Origin: Lumbricus terrestris
Taxonomy: Eukaryota > Annelida > Clitellata > Crassiclitellata > Lumbricidae
Direction of reading: 5' to 3'
Length of the DNA stretch: 64,000 nt
NCBI GenBank assembly: GCA_949752735.1
Contig: OX457039.1
Coordinates: 29,600,786 to 29,664,785, forward strand
The translations under genes and the position numbers were made by a program. This document shows positions 21,286-33,829 of this stretch, one piece after another; position 1 is the first letter of the stretch; each line of letters opens with the position of its first letter. Under the pieces are notes generated by a model that worked only from the letters and a program-made list of their open reading frames with translations, was not told the DNA's origin and ran no database searches.

Positions 21286-21466
21286 TGCCTCACTGGGCGT
21301 CTTACCTCACCTGACTGGGCGTCTTACCCCACCTACTGGGCGTCTTACCTCACCTGACTGGGCGTCTTACCTCACCTGACTGGGCGTCTTACCTCACCTG
21401 ACTGGGCGTCTTACCTCACCTGACTGGGCGTCTTACCTCACCTGACTGGGCGTCTTACCTCATCTG
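21286..21466 (+). repeat. 22-bp tandem array inside the pogo-type element (8 copies)
   Basis: The word GGGCGTCTTACCTCACCTGA recurs eight times at 22-bp spacing, with one copy shortened. It is the reverse complement of the GGTAAGATGCCC words near the element ends, so the array may be multiplied subterminal transposase-binding sequence (inference). Confidence 0.85.
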
Positions 21467-21590
21467 ATTGACTTCGCTTTTATCTCAAAAATGCCTGACA
21501 GTCTTGCACGAATTTCGATTCGTAATGCTGCTTGACACATTTTATGGACCTAGTAACTATTGTTTGTACCGAAAAATTTCGTTACAGAGA

Positions 21591-21791
21591 ATGGTCCGAA
21601 ACTACAAGAGAAAAACAAAGAGAGGAGAGTATGGCCTTGAAACATTGGAAATTGCTCTGGCAAAAGTCAGGGCGGGTGAAATTAGTAAGAGAAAAGGAGA
21701 AATAATTTATAAAGTTCCAAGAAAAACTCTCACTAGGCATCTTCAAGGTTTGGTTGCAAGAGTTTGCATATCTATTTGGACAATTATCTAG
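21591..21791 (+). pseudogene. Transposase N-terminal fragment with psq-type HTH
   Basis: From the ATG, 66 codons begin MVRNYKRKTKRGEYGLETLE and include AGEISKRKGEIIYKVPRKTL, the basic helix-turn-helix found at the N-terminus of pogo-type and related transposases. The reading frame loses family resemblance after RHLQG and stops at TAG. The catalytic domain is absent. It lies inside the 20887-22047 element, just after an acceptor-like TTCGTTACAG. Confidence 0.65.
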
Positions 21792-22378
21792 TATGCATTA
21801 TCATTGGGGTAAGATGCCCAGGGTATGGGCATTTTGCCCCCTAGGTGGGGCAAAACGCCCCTTTTGGACAAAAAACTTTCATACAATTCTGGGCCTAAAT
21901 TTGAATCTATTTAAGTTTTTTTATTTAGTGATATTGTAGCATAAGTGCAGATGTTTATGATGATAAAAAATTAACATAAGATGTTAATGTATTTTGCTCT
22001 CTACACCCAGTTTTTCCTTAAGGTGGGCGTTTTGCCCCGCCCTCCCCTAAGTCTACACCGTGGCCCGTGGGATAGAAACAAGCGGAATGATAAGCCATAA
22101 ACATTATATAGGCCATAATTATTATGTAGGCCTACAGACATGCGATAAATATATACCTAATAGTCCTACAGTGTTTTATAGATTCACATTCAAAGATTCT
22201 TAAACATATTGAATAGGACTAATAATTATAGTCTAGCCTAAATATTTTGAATTATAATTGGACGACCAACCTGGAACAGCAATTGATCACTTTGGATCTG
22301 TGTAGCAAAGGCCCTATATATGGGCCTACTGTCGGAGAGAGGACCAGTCTATCGATTATAATTTATGCGTGCACTTTT

Positions 22379-23212
22379 GGTATCCATCGAAAATGTCGCG
22401 AAGAAAATGTCGCGGTCAAAATGTCGCGGACAAAATGTCGCGGATAAAAATGTCGTTGATATATAATGTCGCCTTGCAAAATGTCGCGACATTTTCCCCG
22501 CGACATTTTGACCGTATGACCGTATAACACTAAACTATGAAGAACGAAATTCGAAGACAATTTAAAAACTTTGACCGTTTAATACTAAACTATTAAGAAC
22601 GAAATACGAAGGCAATTTTAAAACTAGAATGTTCGTACTAGAAAAATAGAAGGTTTGTACTAGAATGTTCGTATAGAAAAATAGAATGTTCGTACTAGAA
22701 TGTTCGTATTAAGAAACTAGAATGTTCGTACTCTAATGTTCGTATACTAGAATGTTCGTACTAGAATGTTCGTGCTAGAATGTTCGTATTAAAAAACTAG
22801 AATGTTTTTACTAGAATGTTCGTACTAGAATGTTCATATTCAAATTTGCAATCTCAAGTTGTGAGCAATACCCCGCAGATAATCGGTAGTTGGACGAAGT
22901 CCATAGTCTGCCACAATATTTTTGATTCTTTCGGCGGTATCAGAATCGCTGAATTGTGCACAAACAAGACGCGAAATATGTTTGACATCAAAAGATTTCG
23001 ATTTCGAGGTTTCACGCTTCGCTAATTTTGAGGTTAAAGACATTGCTGGCTGAATTGAGCAGACTGTAAACAAGACGAAAATTTGAACGGCGACATTGTG
23101 TGTGCGACATTATAATTCGCGACATTATGCATCAGCTACATTTTTATCCGCGACATTTTGTCCGCGACATTTTGACCGCGACATTTTCTTCGCGACATTT
23201 TCGATGGGAACC
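22379..23212. mobile_element. Mutator-like non-autonomous element A, iterated-motif terminal repeats
   Basis: Arms of about 95 bp at each end are inverted and nearly identical. They consist of 14-bp units with the core AAAATGTCGCGG. The element is flanked by a perfect 9-bp duplication TGCACTTTT (22370-22378, 23213-23221), the hallmark of Mutator-like transposons. The ends start GGT-A/T-T/C-CCATCG. The middle holds a 14-bp CTAGAATGTTCGTA array. No transposase is recognised; a 77-codon minus ORF (22840-23073) has no family I know. Confidence 0.82.
22624..22845 (+). repeat. Degenerate 14-bp CTAGAATGTTCGTA array
   Basis: About 12 imperfect copies of CTAGAATGTTCGTA, some separated by short A-rich spacers, fill the centre of Mutator-like element A. 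Confidence 0.75.
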
Positions 23213-23716
23213 TGCACTTTTACAGTTGAACACTTTTCCACAGATGTTGGGCTGGGAGACCCTCGGAAGTAGCTGGCGGGAGTTCATCACGACCATTTTA
23301 TATAGACTACAGGCGAGTTATTTAGACAATTTTCGAAATGTTAACCATTTTATGTTGGCCTAGCACGTGTAGCCTACATGACATTTGTATAGGCTACAGT
23401 TAAGGCTGTTAAGCCAATATGACATCGACTCGATTAACTATAATGGTCAGTATTAAAAACTGATCAATTCGTGCTCATCTTTTTTTCTGCACGACTCCGT
23501 TTCCCATGCAGACAGTGCAGGGGAGTCCGCGGATGACCCCTGGAAACCTCGATCGAGTCGATCGGAAATCAAACAAATTGAGATGATAACATAGTCTATA
23601 TCTAGACCATTGCACTTCTAGATGTAGTCTGCTTATTATGTAGGCTAAGCTACAGTCATAATTTCACAACAGCTGGTTTTCTTAAATAAATTATTATCTT
23701 AAACAAATGTAGGCCA

Positions 23717-23994
23717 CATAGGCGGAGACCTGGGCGGAGACTTGAGGGGGGCGGAAAGATTTTTAATGGACGAATGGCTGAGTGTCACAGAAAAATTTCC
23801 ATCTTTTGCCGGCCAAAATTTCTGACGACCGGCGAAATCTCGAAAAAATTTCTATTTTCGCCGCCAAAAAAGTTGATGACCTTTTTTTAGTCCTGTCGCT
23901 CAACGATTGGGGGGAGGGGGGAAATACATGGGCCGTTCCTCAACACCTCCGTTGAGGGGACCGTCCCCCTGTCTCCCCTAGGTCGCCGCCCATG
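23717..23994. mobile_element. hAT-like MITE with CATAGGCGGAGACCT ends, no clear duplication
   Basis: CATAGGCGGAGACCTGGGCG at the left is inverted, with four or five mismatches, at the right (ending CGCCGCCCATG). The interior carries the AAAAAAAGGTCATC module and TTTTCGCC words seen in the other hAT MITEs. The eight flanking bases do not match, so the copy is old or rearranged. Confidence 0.6.
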
Positions 23995-24799
23995 GTATAT
24001 AGGCTATGCCATTTCCGTTTATCATTCTGGATTCAAAGTTTGCGCTATTTAAGGTTTACGTAGGCCTATTAATAATTATTAATTCGCAATTAAGCTGCAA
24101 TTGGCCTATATTGGCTACTTGAGTGCAGACCACATAGGTGGCGGTAAATTTTAATTTTCTTCGTCATCGCTTTTAAATAGCCTATGTTAGGCCTATTAAG
24201 CTACAACTCCAGTCTCTATTACAGCTCACAATATAGGCCCATTTACAATAGGCATTGTAATATTGTATCGACCAATATTGTCCTACATACATTGTAATGT
24301 ACATGTATATGTTCTGCCAGCTAGGTCGATTGCATCAACCCGTTGGAACTGCAGACTTAAAAAAGTACAAAAAGTCTCTTCTTGTTTCTCATCGGACATT
24401 CACGCATGGAACTGGGTCAGGTCGTCGGGGTTAAGTAAACTTAAGCCGGACTCGAATAGATTCCTATAAAAACTACGAATCCAATCCCACGTCACGTGAT
24501 GTCGTTCGTGTTATAAATCCATTGGTCATAAAACGAGCGGCGGACTTTATACATCTATAGCAGAAAGACGAAGCAGACACGTTTAAGTAAATTGGAAGCG
24601 AAAAACAATGTAGGGTATACGTTGCTGATGTATGAGAATGGAATCCTGTATAAGTCGACAGAAGGTAATTACGTTTTCTAGATATTAAGCTGTTACTCGA
24701 ATTTACGACTGCAGGATCTCGACAATGTCTTTGTGAAGAACACAATTAATATAACATTTCACTTCAGATGCAGTCAGTTTCTTGCTTCAATCAAGCCCT

Positions 24800-24890
24800 T
24801 TAAATTCAATATATAGGATAGAGTAAATTCAATATTAGGATAGAGTAAATTCAATATTAGGATAGAGTAAATTCAATATTAGGATAGAGC
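24800..24890 (+). repeat. 22-bp tandem repeat, 4 copies
   Basis: AAATTCAATATTAGGATAGA plus GT, four copies; the first has an extra AT. Confidence 0.9.
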
Positions 24891-24984
24891 CTTTTAGCCT
24901 ACTGTTTATTACGTCCCATATGTGTGCATAACCATGCCTGCATAGGCCTATGAAGCCATAGGCAATTAGGCACGTATACGAATG

Positions 24985-24986
24985 CA

Positions 24987-25017
<31 letters not shown>

Positions 25018-25027
25018 TTCTCTCTCT

Positions 25028-25095
<68 letters not shown>
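24985..25095 (+). repeat. CTGT then TA microsatellites
   Basis: CTGT tetramers (about 24988-25017), a short CT run, then about 32 TA units (25031-25094). Confidence 0.95.
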
Positions 25096-25727
25096 GTTTC
25101 AAATATCCATCGTCCACAGTCATATTTTGTTCTAAGTTGCTGCAAGAAACTCAATGTACTTTAATTAAACTCGAAACGTCTGCATGTAAGAAATACATCA
25201 GACCTATAGTTATTGTGGCACCGGACTACAGTGTATCAGATAGGCCTATATATCTGAGTTTTGGCATTCTAAGCTGTCTCAAAACGTACATATCTGTTCT
25301 TACTATGGCATATCCTAAGCGCCTTTGTCAGTTTCTTGAAAGACGCTTGACAAATAAGTAGTTAGATGGAGGCATAAAATTAAGCTTATGCACTCCAAAG
25401 GTCTGTCACTTATCGAATCAAATCACATCCACAGTCGTAATCTTGTAGACAGAACTAAGCAGCGGAGATCAAAAAGGTCAACCAATAAGCCTATATTTAG
25501 CATGTAACGAGTTTTTAAGCGTATGTGCACAACATTATTTTATGAATATATATATATATATACATATTATGAGCTGAAGTCAATTAAGCGATGAATATAA
25601 TTATGTAACCGTCTGACAAGTATACGCATGGATGGATGTCTACATTTAATCCGATATTGGTGTTAGGCGGACATTCCGCTTTCGTTCATCGAACGAAGCC
25701 ACAGTTATGCGAATATCAGCAAACAGT

Positions 25728-28245
25728 CAATGTTTGCACGAGTCGATATATCTACATGTATGATCTGTTGATACAAGTTTCAATGTTTGCATGAGTCGAT
25801 ATCTACATGTATGATCTGTTCATCCAAGTTTCAATGTTTGCATGAGTCGATATATCTACATGTATGATCTGTTCATCCAAGTTTCAATGTTTGCATGAGT
25901 CGATATATCTACATGTATGATCTGTTGATGCAAGTTTCAATGTTTGCATGAGTCGATATATCTACATGTATGATCTGTTGATGCAAGTTTCAATGTTTGC
26001 ATGAGTCGATATATCTACATGTATGATCTGTTGATGCAAGTTTCAATGTTTGCATGAGTCGATATATCTACATGTATGATCTGTTGATACAAGTTTCAAT
26101 GTTTGCATGAGTCGATATCTACATGTATGATCTGTTGATGCAAGTTTCAATGTTTGCATGAGTCGATATATCTACATGTATGATCTGTTGATGCAAGTTT
26201 CAATGTTTGCATGAGTCGATATATCTACATGTATGATCTGTTCATCCAAGTTTCAATGTTTGCATGAGTCGATATCTACATGTATGATCTGTTCATCCAA
26301 GTTTCAATGTTTGCATGAGTCGATATATCTACATGTATGATCTGTTGATACAAGTTTCAATGTTTGCATGAGTCGATATATCTACATGTATGATCTGTTG
26401 ATGCAAGTTTCAATGTTTGCATGAGTCGATATATCTACATGTATGATTTGTTGATACAAGTTTCAATGTTTGCATGAGTCGATATATCTACATGTATGAT
26501 CTGTTGATGCAAGTTTCAATGTTTGCATGAGTCGATATATCTACATGTATGATCTGTTGATGCAAGTTTCAATGTTTGCATGAGTCGATATATCTACATG
26601 TATGATCTGTTGATACAAGTTTCAATGTTTGCATGAGTCGATATATCTACATGTATGATCTGTTGATGCAAGTTTCAATGTTTGCATGAGTCGATATATC
26701 TACATGTATGATCTGTTGATGCAAGTTTCAATGTTTGCATGAGTCGATATATCTACATGTATGATCTGTTGATACAAGTTTCAATGTTTGCATGAGTCGA
26801 TATCTACATGTATGATCTGTTGATGCAAGTTTCAATGTTTGCATGAGTCGATATATCTACATGTATGATCTGTTGATGCAAGTTTCAATGTTTGCATGAG
26901 TCGATATATCTACATGTATGATCTGTTGATACAAGTTTCAATGTTTGCATGAGTCGATATCTACATGTATGATCTGTTCATCCAAGTTTCAATGTTTGCA
27001 TGAGTCGATATATCTACATGTATGATCTGTTGATGCAAGTTTCAATGTTTGCATGAGTCGATATCTACATGTATGATCTGTTCATCCAAGTTTCAATGTT
27101 TGCATGAGTCGATATCTACATGTATGATCTGTTCATCCAAGTTTCAATGTTTGCATGAGTCGATATATCTACATGTATGATCTGTTGATGCAAGTTTCAA
27201 TGTTTGCATGAGTCGATATATCTACATGTATGATCTGTTGATGCAAGTTTCAATGTTTGCATGAGTCGATATATCTACATGTATGATCTGTTGATACAAG
27301 TTTCAATGTTTGCATGAGTCGATATCTACATGTATGATCTGTTCATCCAAGTTTCAATGTTTGCATGAGTCGATATATCTACATGTATGATCTGTTGATG
27401 CAAGTTTCAATGTTTGCATGAGTCGATATATCTACATGTATGATCTGTTGATGCAAGTTTCAATGTTTGCATGAGTCGATATATCTACATGTATGATCTG
27501 TTGATACAAGTTTCAATGTTTGCATGAGTCGATATCTACATGTATGATCTGTTCATCCAAGTTTCAATGTTTGCATGAGTCGATATATCTACATGTATGA
27601 TCTGTTGATGCAAGTTTCAATGTTTGCATGAGTCGATATCTACATGTATGATCTGTTCATCCAAGTTTCAATGTTTGCATGAGTCGATATCTACATGTAT
27701 GATCTGTTGATACAAGTTTCAATGTTTGCATGAGTCGATATATCTACATGTATGATCTGTTGATGCAAGTTTCAATGTTTGCATGAGTCGATATCTACAT
27801 GTATGATCTGTTCATCCAAGTTTCAATGTTTGCATGAGTCGATATATCTACATGTATGATCTGTTGATGCAAGTTTCAATGTTTGCATGAGTCGATATCT
27901 ACATGTATGATCTGTTCATCCAAGTTTCAATGTTTGCATGAGTCGATATATCTACATGTATGATCTGTTGATCCAAGTTTCAATGTTTGCATGAGTCGAT
28001 ATATCTACATGTATGATCTGTTCATACAAGTTTCAATGTTTGCATGAGGCGATATATCTACATGTATGATCTGTTGATGCAAGTTTCAATGTTTGCATGA
28101 GTCGATATATCTACATGTATGATCTGTTGATCCAAGTTTCAATGTTTGCATGAGTCGATATATCTACATGTATGATCTGTTGATGCAAGTTTCAATGTTT
28201 GCATGAGTCGATATATCTACATGTATGATCTGTTCATCCAAGTTT
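25728..28245 (+). repeat. 48-unit minisatellite, 53/51-bp units
   Basis: The unit starts CAATGTTTGCATGAGTCGAT and ends in CAAGTTT. By eye there are 35 units of 53 bp (GATATATC) and 13 of 51 bp (GATATC), which sums exactly to 2518 bp. A second variable site reads GATGC, GATAC, CATCC or, rarely, GATCC/CATAC. Blocks such as long-GATGC, long-GATGC, long-GATAC recur, so there is local higher-order structure. No ORF spans it. Confidence 0.97.
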
Positions 28246-29877
28246 CTGCTATGCATGTCAAATTTATCGCGATGAACATCGTAATTTCCTGTCTGCTTGA
28301 TTTGTCCATTCACATTTTCGTGCGTTCAGTTCGGTTGACTTCCGTTCTGATGGTCAAGAGTAAACAAACGAGTCGATTAATCATCATCGATGTTTCTTCT
28401 CATATTAAACAGAATCACAGGTCAACCTTGTCAATTGCTCTGTGCAATCCTCAGACTAGTTCGTTAAGTGCAATGTGGAGAAACTGCGTCAAGACAAACA
28501 TAGACTATAGATTAGGCCTATATAATTATAGGCCTACTCACTCTGCGTATAAGCTTAGTCTATGCAAATGTTTTGAAAATTGTCATTATTTAACAATTAG
28601 AGATTATTTTATAGCCTAAATCTATAGATAGGCCTAATTTTACTCAGGTTAAAAAGCTTATGCAAAAATTTACAAATACCAGAAGGTATTGTCACTCAAC
28701 TTACCCTTGTTTATTCGGAATTCCCTCTGTTTCATCCTGTTTAAAGGTAAACTTTTAAATCATTTACTAGACGCTCTCTCCTGTTAAACTACCGAACACC
28801 ATCTAGCTTATGTTTCTGCCTGTGTACGTTCTTCTATTTTTAACGACTTTTCTAAATTGGCACACTCAATGCCACATTTAGACGCTTTCCCAGGATGCAT
28901 AGTTATCGAATTAAGATAAAAAATTCTCTTTAATAAGCTTACTCTATTATTCGCGTAACCTGTTGCTGTTTATTTGCAGTGCATGGTATTTGGGAAACCC
29001 TGACAGTGGGACAGTAGCCCCTTAAGGGTTCTCTCCTTTTGCCTGTTGCTAATTTCTAAATCCATTAAGCTTATATGTAAAAAAGATGTTTTATCAACTG
29101 TCATTTTGAGTAATAAAACTGCGGTTATGTTTAATATTTATGGTTAATGAAACGTCCAGGTCGCAGGCGCAGTCGTAAACTCCAACTTCTACCGTGCTTC
29201 TCGAAAGCCAAGCGCCTGTAACCTGTTACCTACATGTCCACCAGCTTATTTTCAAGCGCTGCAACATGTCAGAGGGTTGTCCAAAGATGCCAAGCAGTAG
29301 GCCCTACGTGTATCCGCATTCTCATAATATTATAAAATCGTTTCACAGTTGAAAAACTTGAAATGTTACAAGGCAGGTCCACTATTTAAATTATGCAACC
29401 ACCGAGTGCTAAAGAGATTCTTAATGAGAGTGCAAAGCAAGTGCTACTCTAAGTTATTTAAGCGTATATCTAATATGCATTAGGGCTTAGGCCACCTAAC
29501 TGGTAGGCCTACATGTATATATAGACCTACATACGAACGAACTCTAGATAGATTTATGTTGTTTTCTAAATTCTTAGAAGCTGACCAGAATCACATATCA
29601 GCCACTTGGGGTAAAGTTTTTCACTCAACACCTCAGAAGTCATTATGCAAGCTACAGGTTTTCCTGATAAATCAATCTAACGACACAGGGTGAGAATTTA
29701 CAAGGGTTTTGAGGGGTTCAACTCCTATAGTCTTTATGAGCATAGGCCTACCCATAACAAGTTTTCATTGCATACCCATGCAACTCCACATTAGACAACG
29801 TCCGACCCCCTCTCAGTTATTCTTCTACGACTCTCATTCAGTACCGTACACGCGAAATCAACTTTCTAAAGAAATAG
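28246..29877. other. Geneless stretch after the minisatellite
   Basis: Open frames (such as 28203-28619) begin inside the minisatellite and show no family. Nothing else recognised. Confidence 0.4.
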
Positions 29878-29885
29878 CCTAGATC

Positions 29886-30112
29886 CAGTGGCGGCGCTAG
29901 GGGGGGGCTAAGCCCAACCTATAAAAGACAACCCGGGGGCGCTAAGCCCCCTTAAAAAACCATCGGGGTTTTTTACATGAAAAGCTTAAATATTTCCACG
30001 ATTTTCGACCGGATGACTAAAAAAGGTCGTCAGGAATTTTGGCGGATGAAGATGGAAAATTTCCTCTGCGAGAATTCAACCCCCCAAAACTCAAATCCTG
30101 GCGCCGCCACTG
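29886..30112. mobile_element. hAT-type MITE, CAGTGGCGGCGC family, copy 1
   Basis: The ends CAGTGGCGGCGCTAGG and inverse CCTGGCGCCGCCACTG are flanked by CCTAGATC / CCTAGGTC (29878-29885, 30113-30120), a 7/8 duplication. The interior has GATGACTAAAAAAGGTCGTC and TTTCCTCTG blocks shared with copy 2 at 33014. Confidence 0.85.
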
Positions 30113-30655
30113 CCTAGGTCAGCTGTCAACTCAGTCATACTGTAGTCCTCACTGCTAAATTGCATCTTTGTCACAATGTAACATGCTGTTCCCCCAGACT
30201 AACTTGTCACACGAACAATTTCAGTATATGTGCCCGTGTCGCTGTCTTTATCACTCATATTCTGTAGCAACAAACGACTTTTAGAAATGTTTGCTCTCTT
30301 CTCTAAACGTTTTTCTCTATTGTCCATTAACTGGTATCACACGCATACAGTAGGCCTATTTCTCTCCTCACCAAAGGTTGATGACCGACGAATGGTGTTT
30401 GTTCTCGATGCTAAATCAACGGCATATTATATAAAAGTAACTTCCCATGCAGCTTGACAGCGTACAGCTTCAATTAAGGATAAAAACTGAAGCGTTGTAT
30501 AGGCCTATGCATTAATGTCGAATAGCAAAATGAAAATCGACGAAGAATAGGCCTACTGATAGCAATATTTGGCTAATGGGTCCACAGCCACATTCGCCTT
30601 TTGATATAATCAGAACCGATATTTGGTTTGTTGTCTGTCAGGAAATCAGCGTGTA

Positions 30656-30842
30656 CAGGGTGGGCCAAAAAAGACCACCCTACGGTTTTTTGTTCTGTTT
30701 AATTGAAATATTTTTGATGAAATCTGGCCATCATACATGTGTAAATATGAATTGTCTATAAGCCTGTAAATTTTATTTCGAAATTCTTACTGTTGGTCAA
30801 GATATTGGCAAAAAACCGTAGGGGTATTTTTTGCCCACCCTG
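30656..30842. mobile_element. mariner-like MITE, near-intact copy
   Basis: The inverted ends start CAGGGTGGGC and continue through CCTACGGTTTTTTG with small gaps. TA lies on both sides (30654-30655 and 30843-30844), the target duplication of mariner elements. The 187-bp core includes TTTTTGATGAAATCTGGCCA. No ORF. Confidence 0.85.
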
Positions 30843-30924
30843 TATACAGAGCTTTATCATACATCTGTTTTTCTCTGACAAATTGGATCGTCCTTGGTCT
30901 GTCCACTGAGGCCAAATACATATA

Positions 30925-31035
30925 TTGTATGTTATTGTATGGTATTGTATTGTATTGTATGCGACCACTTATAGGGCGCGTAATTCTTGCAGCAAGAGCC
31001 TTTCAGAAGCGCTTCCAGTGCGTGCACTGTGCAGC
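30925..31035 (-). mobile_element. LINE/SINE 3' tail fragment, minus strand
   Basis: Reverse reading gives GGAAGCGCTTCTGAAAGGC, GCGCCCTATAAGTGGTCGC and a run of ATACAATAC pentamers, a variant of the shared tail. Confidence 0.5.
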
Positions 31036-32169
31036 CCCCATATTATACTTGAGCAATAATAATAATCTCCTCAAACCTGAAGACGAGACCTGACAACTCC
31101 GGACTAGTTTTTAAACAATAGTTAGCAATGAAGTCCCTGAGGGATCCTAAATACCTTGGGACAAAAAATAACGACAATTTATATAGCGCCGTAACACGAC
31201 CATACCGCTACAAATCAGCATAGGCCTATATATAGCACACGCTTGCGATCAGCGAGCCTCTGCCTGCATGGGAATCACATTGGGAAGCGTCATTTAAGCG
31301 AGGTTTGCCAATGATAGCAACGTTCTTCTGAATCAAACCTTGAGCCAGCAGGCCTATATAACTATGCCAATATTGCCAGATATTATACAATGCTTTCGAA
31401 CCGTGCCGTATATAGTACACGCTGACAGGGATGGCTATAGCCATGCACACGAGCTCCCTATATTCCTGCTCAACTGTGTCAACCAACATCCTATATTATA
31501 GACAAGCCTGAGCATAAAAACAGCATTCAGTGACGCTTTCCGCAGCAAAAATGATCGCATCATATTAATGTTGACTGGCATACAGTATTTCATCATCCAC
31601 CGCATAAGCTGCTGGCATTGGAGTAAGCAAAATTGACCGAGGGTTGGCCCCCGGGGATTAATGCACATCTGAAAACAGAATAAATCCTATGAGCGCTAAT
31701 GAGGCTGTGACGCGTGTAGCATATTATGGTGGCATTTCACAATTTGATCATGTCTCGCCACCGCATCAAATTATGCGTGGCGTGCTTCATTGGCTGTCTA
31801 TCTATTCCCATGGATGTGCGGTGGTATTCAATTGAAGGTTTCAGTCTGCATCTGCCAGTTCCAGTTAGGGAATGACCTTGACCAATTCCAGGGGATCTGC
31901 TGCAACCTGAGATAGGTGTGGATGGCTGAGGAAAGCTTGGCTCGTAACTGTCGTTGTAATTGTAGCCTACACTCAAAGTTATACTAAAGCGATAGTTTAA
32001 GCTAAGCGCAAGACATCAGCCTAATGAAAAGCGCTGCGTCCTGACTACTGCCACAGGGGTTGTGTGCAGAATGCGATCTGCATTCTAGTTCTGAGTTTGG
32101 TCTCCTGCAGGAGAGGAAATGCAACATCTCGAGATCAATGTCAAATACCTATAATTGGTCTTTCTGTTT
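31036..32169. other. Geneless stretch
   Basis: Minus-sense GGCGCTATATAAATTGTCGT at about 31170-31195 is another shared-tail fragment. No other support. Confidence 0.4.
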
Positions 32170-32300
32170 CATTTCTCGCTGTTCATAAGACTGTCTTATT
32201 TGAACGGGGTTGGACTGGAAGCGCTCCTGAGTAGTTACCTGAAGGGCGCTATACAAAATTGCTTGCAAATAAATAAATAAAATAAAATAAATGTATTCTA
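32170..32300 (+). mobile_element. LINE/SINE 3' tail fragment
   Basis: GGAAGCGCTCCTGAGTAGTT, then GAAGGGCGCTATACAAAATT and AAATAAATAAA, the shared tail family. Confidence 0.6.
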
Positions 32301-33013
32301 TTTGCATGAGAGTCCAATAGTCCATCAAAAATTCAACGTCGTATCTTTCGGTGCAAGGCATAGACAGCTAAAACAGTCCCAGAGGTATACATGTATAAGT
32401 AGGCCTATAAGCTATATAAGTAAGTGGAGGCACAAATATAGACATTCACATAGAATGCTATACGTTTAATTAACCTTTTAAGGTTTAATCGATAAGATAT
32501 TAATGTGAGAAAAGCAAGTAACAAGTTGCATCAAATGCATTAGGGATTGTCCATCAAAATCCTTCTGCAGTATTCATTCGCCAACAGTTTATCGATCTAT
32601 TCTACTTATGTCTATGCTTTGTCTATACGTGTATACATATCTTTTGTGCTGCAGTTATTCCACTGTCTTATAATATATGCATCCTTTGTTCTATTCGTGA
32701 TTTATCTCTTCTATCTCCCTCCTCCTCCTCCTCCTCTCTTACTTGCACACATATTTCCATCCAGCAGCCGATGTTCTTTCTTTCGCATTCATCCGCTGCC
32801 AATCCTCAGCGTTAATCCACCCTCAACCGCAACAGCATGCATGGGCTGATCACATCAATGACTCACATCTGTCTAAACTATTCTTCTTCGCTGCAGTGAC
32901 AACATATCGTATTGGTCTGGTATCTGGTCATTGGCATCGTATACAATACCCTGAAAACACTCCTTTTACACACGAAACACACACACACGTATAGTCTATT
33001 ATAGCTATATATT

Positions 33014-33296
33014 CAGTAGCGGCGCTAGGGGGGGGGGCTGGTGGGGCCAAGCCCCCCCTAAAAAAGGCCATCTATTTTTTTCGCCATGTAAAAATTAAAT
33101 ATTCGGACGATTTATCCCCTTTAGCCCCCCCAAAAAAATGAAGCGCAAGGCTGAAGATTTCGGTCGACGACTAAAAATGGAAAATTTTCTTAAGATTTTG
33201 GTTGATGACTAAAAAAAAAAAAAAAAAAAAGGTCGTCACGAAAAATTTTCCCCGAAAATCCAGCCCCCCAAAACGAAAATCCTGGCGCCGCCACTG
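33014..33296. mobile_element. hAT-type MITE, CAGTGGCGGCGC family, copy 2
   Basis: It has the same ends as the 29886 element with one change (CAGTAGCGGCGC). It is flanked by a perfect 8-bp duplication TATATATT (33006-33013, 33297-33304). The two copies differ inside by a poly-A expansion at 33211-33230 and by CCCCCC-rich segments. Confidence 0.87.
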
Positions 33297-33829
33297 TATA
33301 TATTATGTGCATTGTGCACACAACACAAACACACATAGGCTAAACATATACATATGCTATACCAGCTTCGTCATTTGCCTGTTGTCGTACAGGGCTTTTT
33401 AAACGTGCAGTTCTATACAAAATGTGCTGTTGTGAATGGATTTGTGCAGTTGTAAAAGCAGTCTGGTGCAGTGAATGAAAATCACTACACAAAAGTAGCC
33501 TAATTGTGTGACGCGCGGGGGCGTCGCCTGTCCTACCGTTTCCGCCCCCAAATTAATGGGCTCTACTGTTGCGCGCCCCCTTAAGCGCGGTCGAGGAAAG
33601 CCGGGTCCTAGGTCAAGGGTTTTGGTGTCAATGGAAGCAGGTTCGAATCCTAACCTGGGGTGTGAGCTTCTCTGGTTACCTTCTTCCTCAGGATGGGCCG
33701 ATATTGGACATATGTCTGCGGTGACTGTTAAGTTCACGACAGCCCCACTGAATGGGTGCTTATCTGGGTTCGATTCCTCAACATTTCCCCAAGCTCCACC
33801 ACCCACTATACCATCAGTTAGGGACTGAA

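Larger units (their letters stand above)
20887..22047 (+). mobile_element. pogo/Tc1-type DNA transposon remnant with HTH ORF
   Basis: The ends are a perfect 24-bp inverted repeat starting GGGGAGGGCGGGGCAAAACG, flanked on both sides by the dinucleotide TA (20885-20886 and 22048-22049), the target of pogo/Tc1/mariner elements. Inside are a 22-bp tandem array (21286-21466), further copies of the GGTAAGATGCCCA word, and an ORF with a psq-type helix-turn-helix. The DDE catalytic domain is missing, so it is non-autonomous. Confidence 0.82.

Noticed and set aside
25728..28245. CRISPR-like array
   Set aside because: Units abut with no unique spacers and the context is eukaryotic; it is a minisatellite.
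33618..33665. Possible tRNA gene around GGTTCGAATCC
   Set aside because: The T-arm does not pair properly, and no acceptor stem or clear A box can be drawn.
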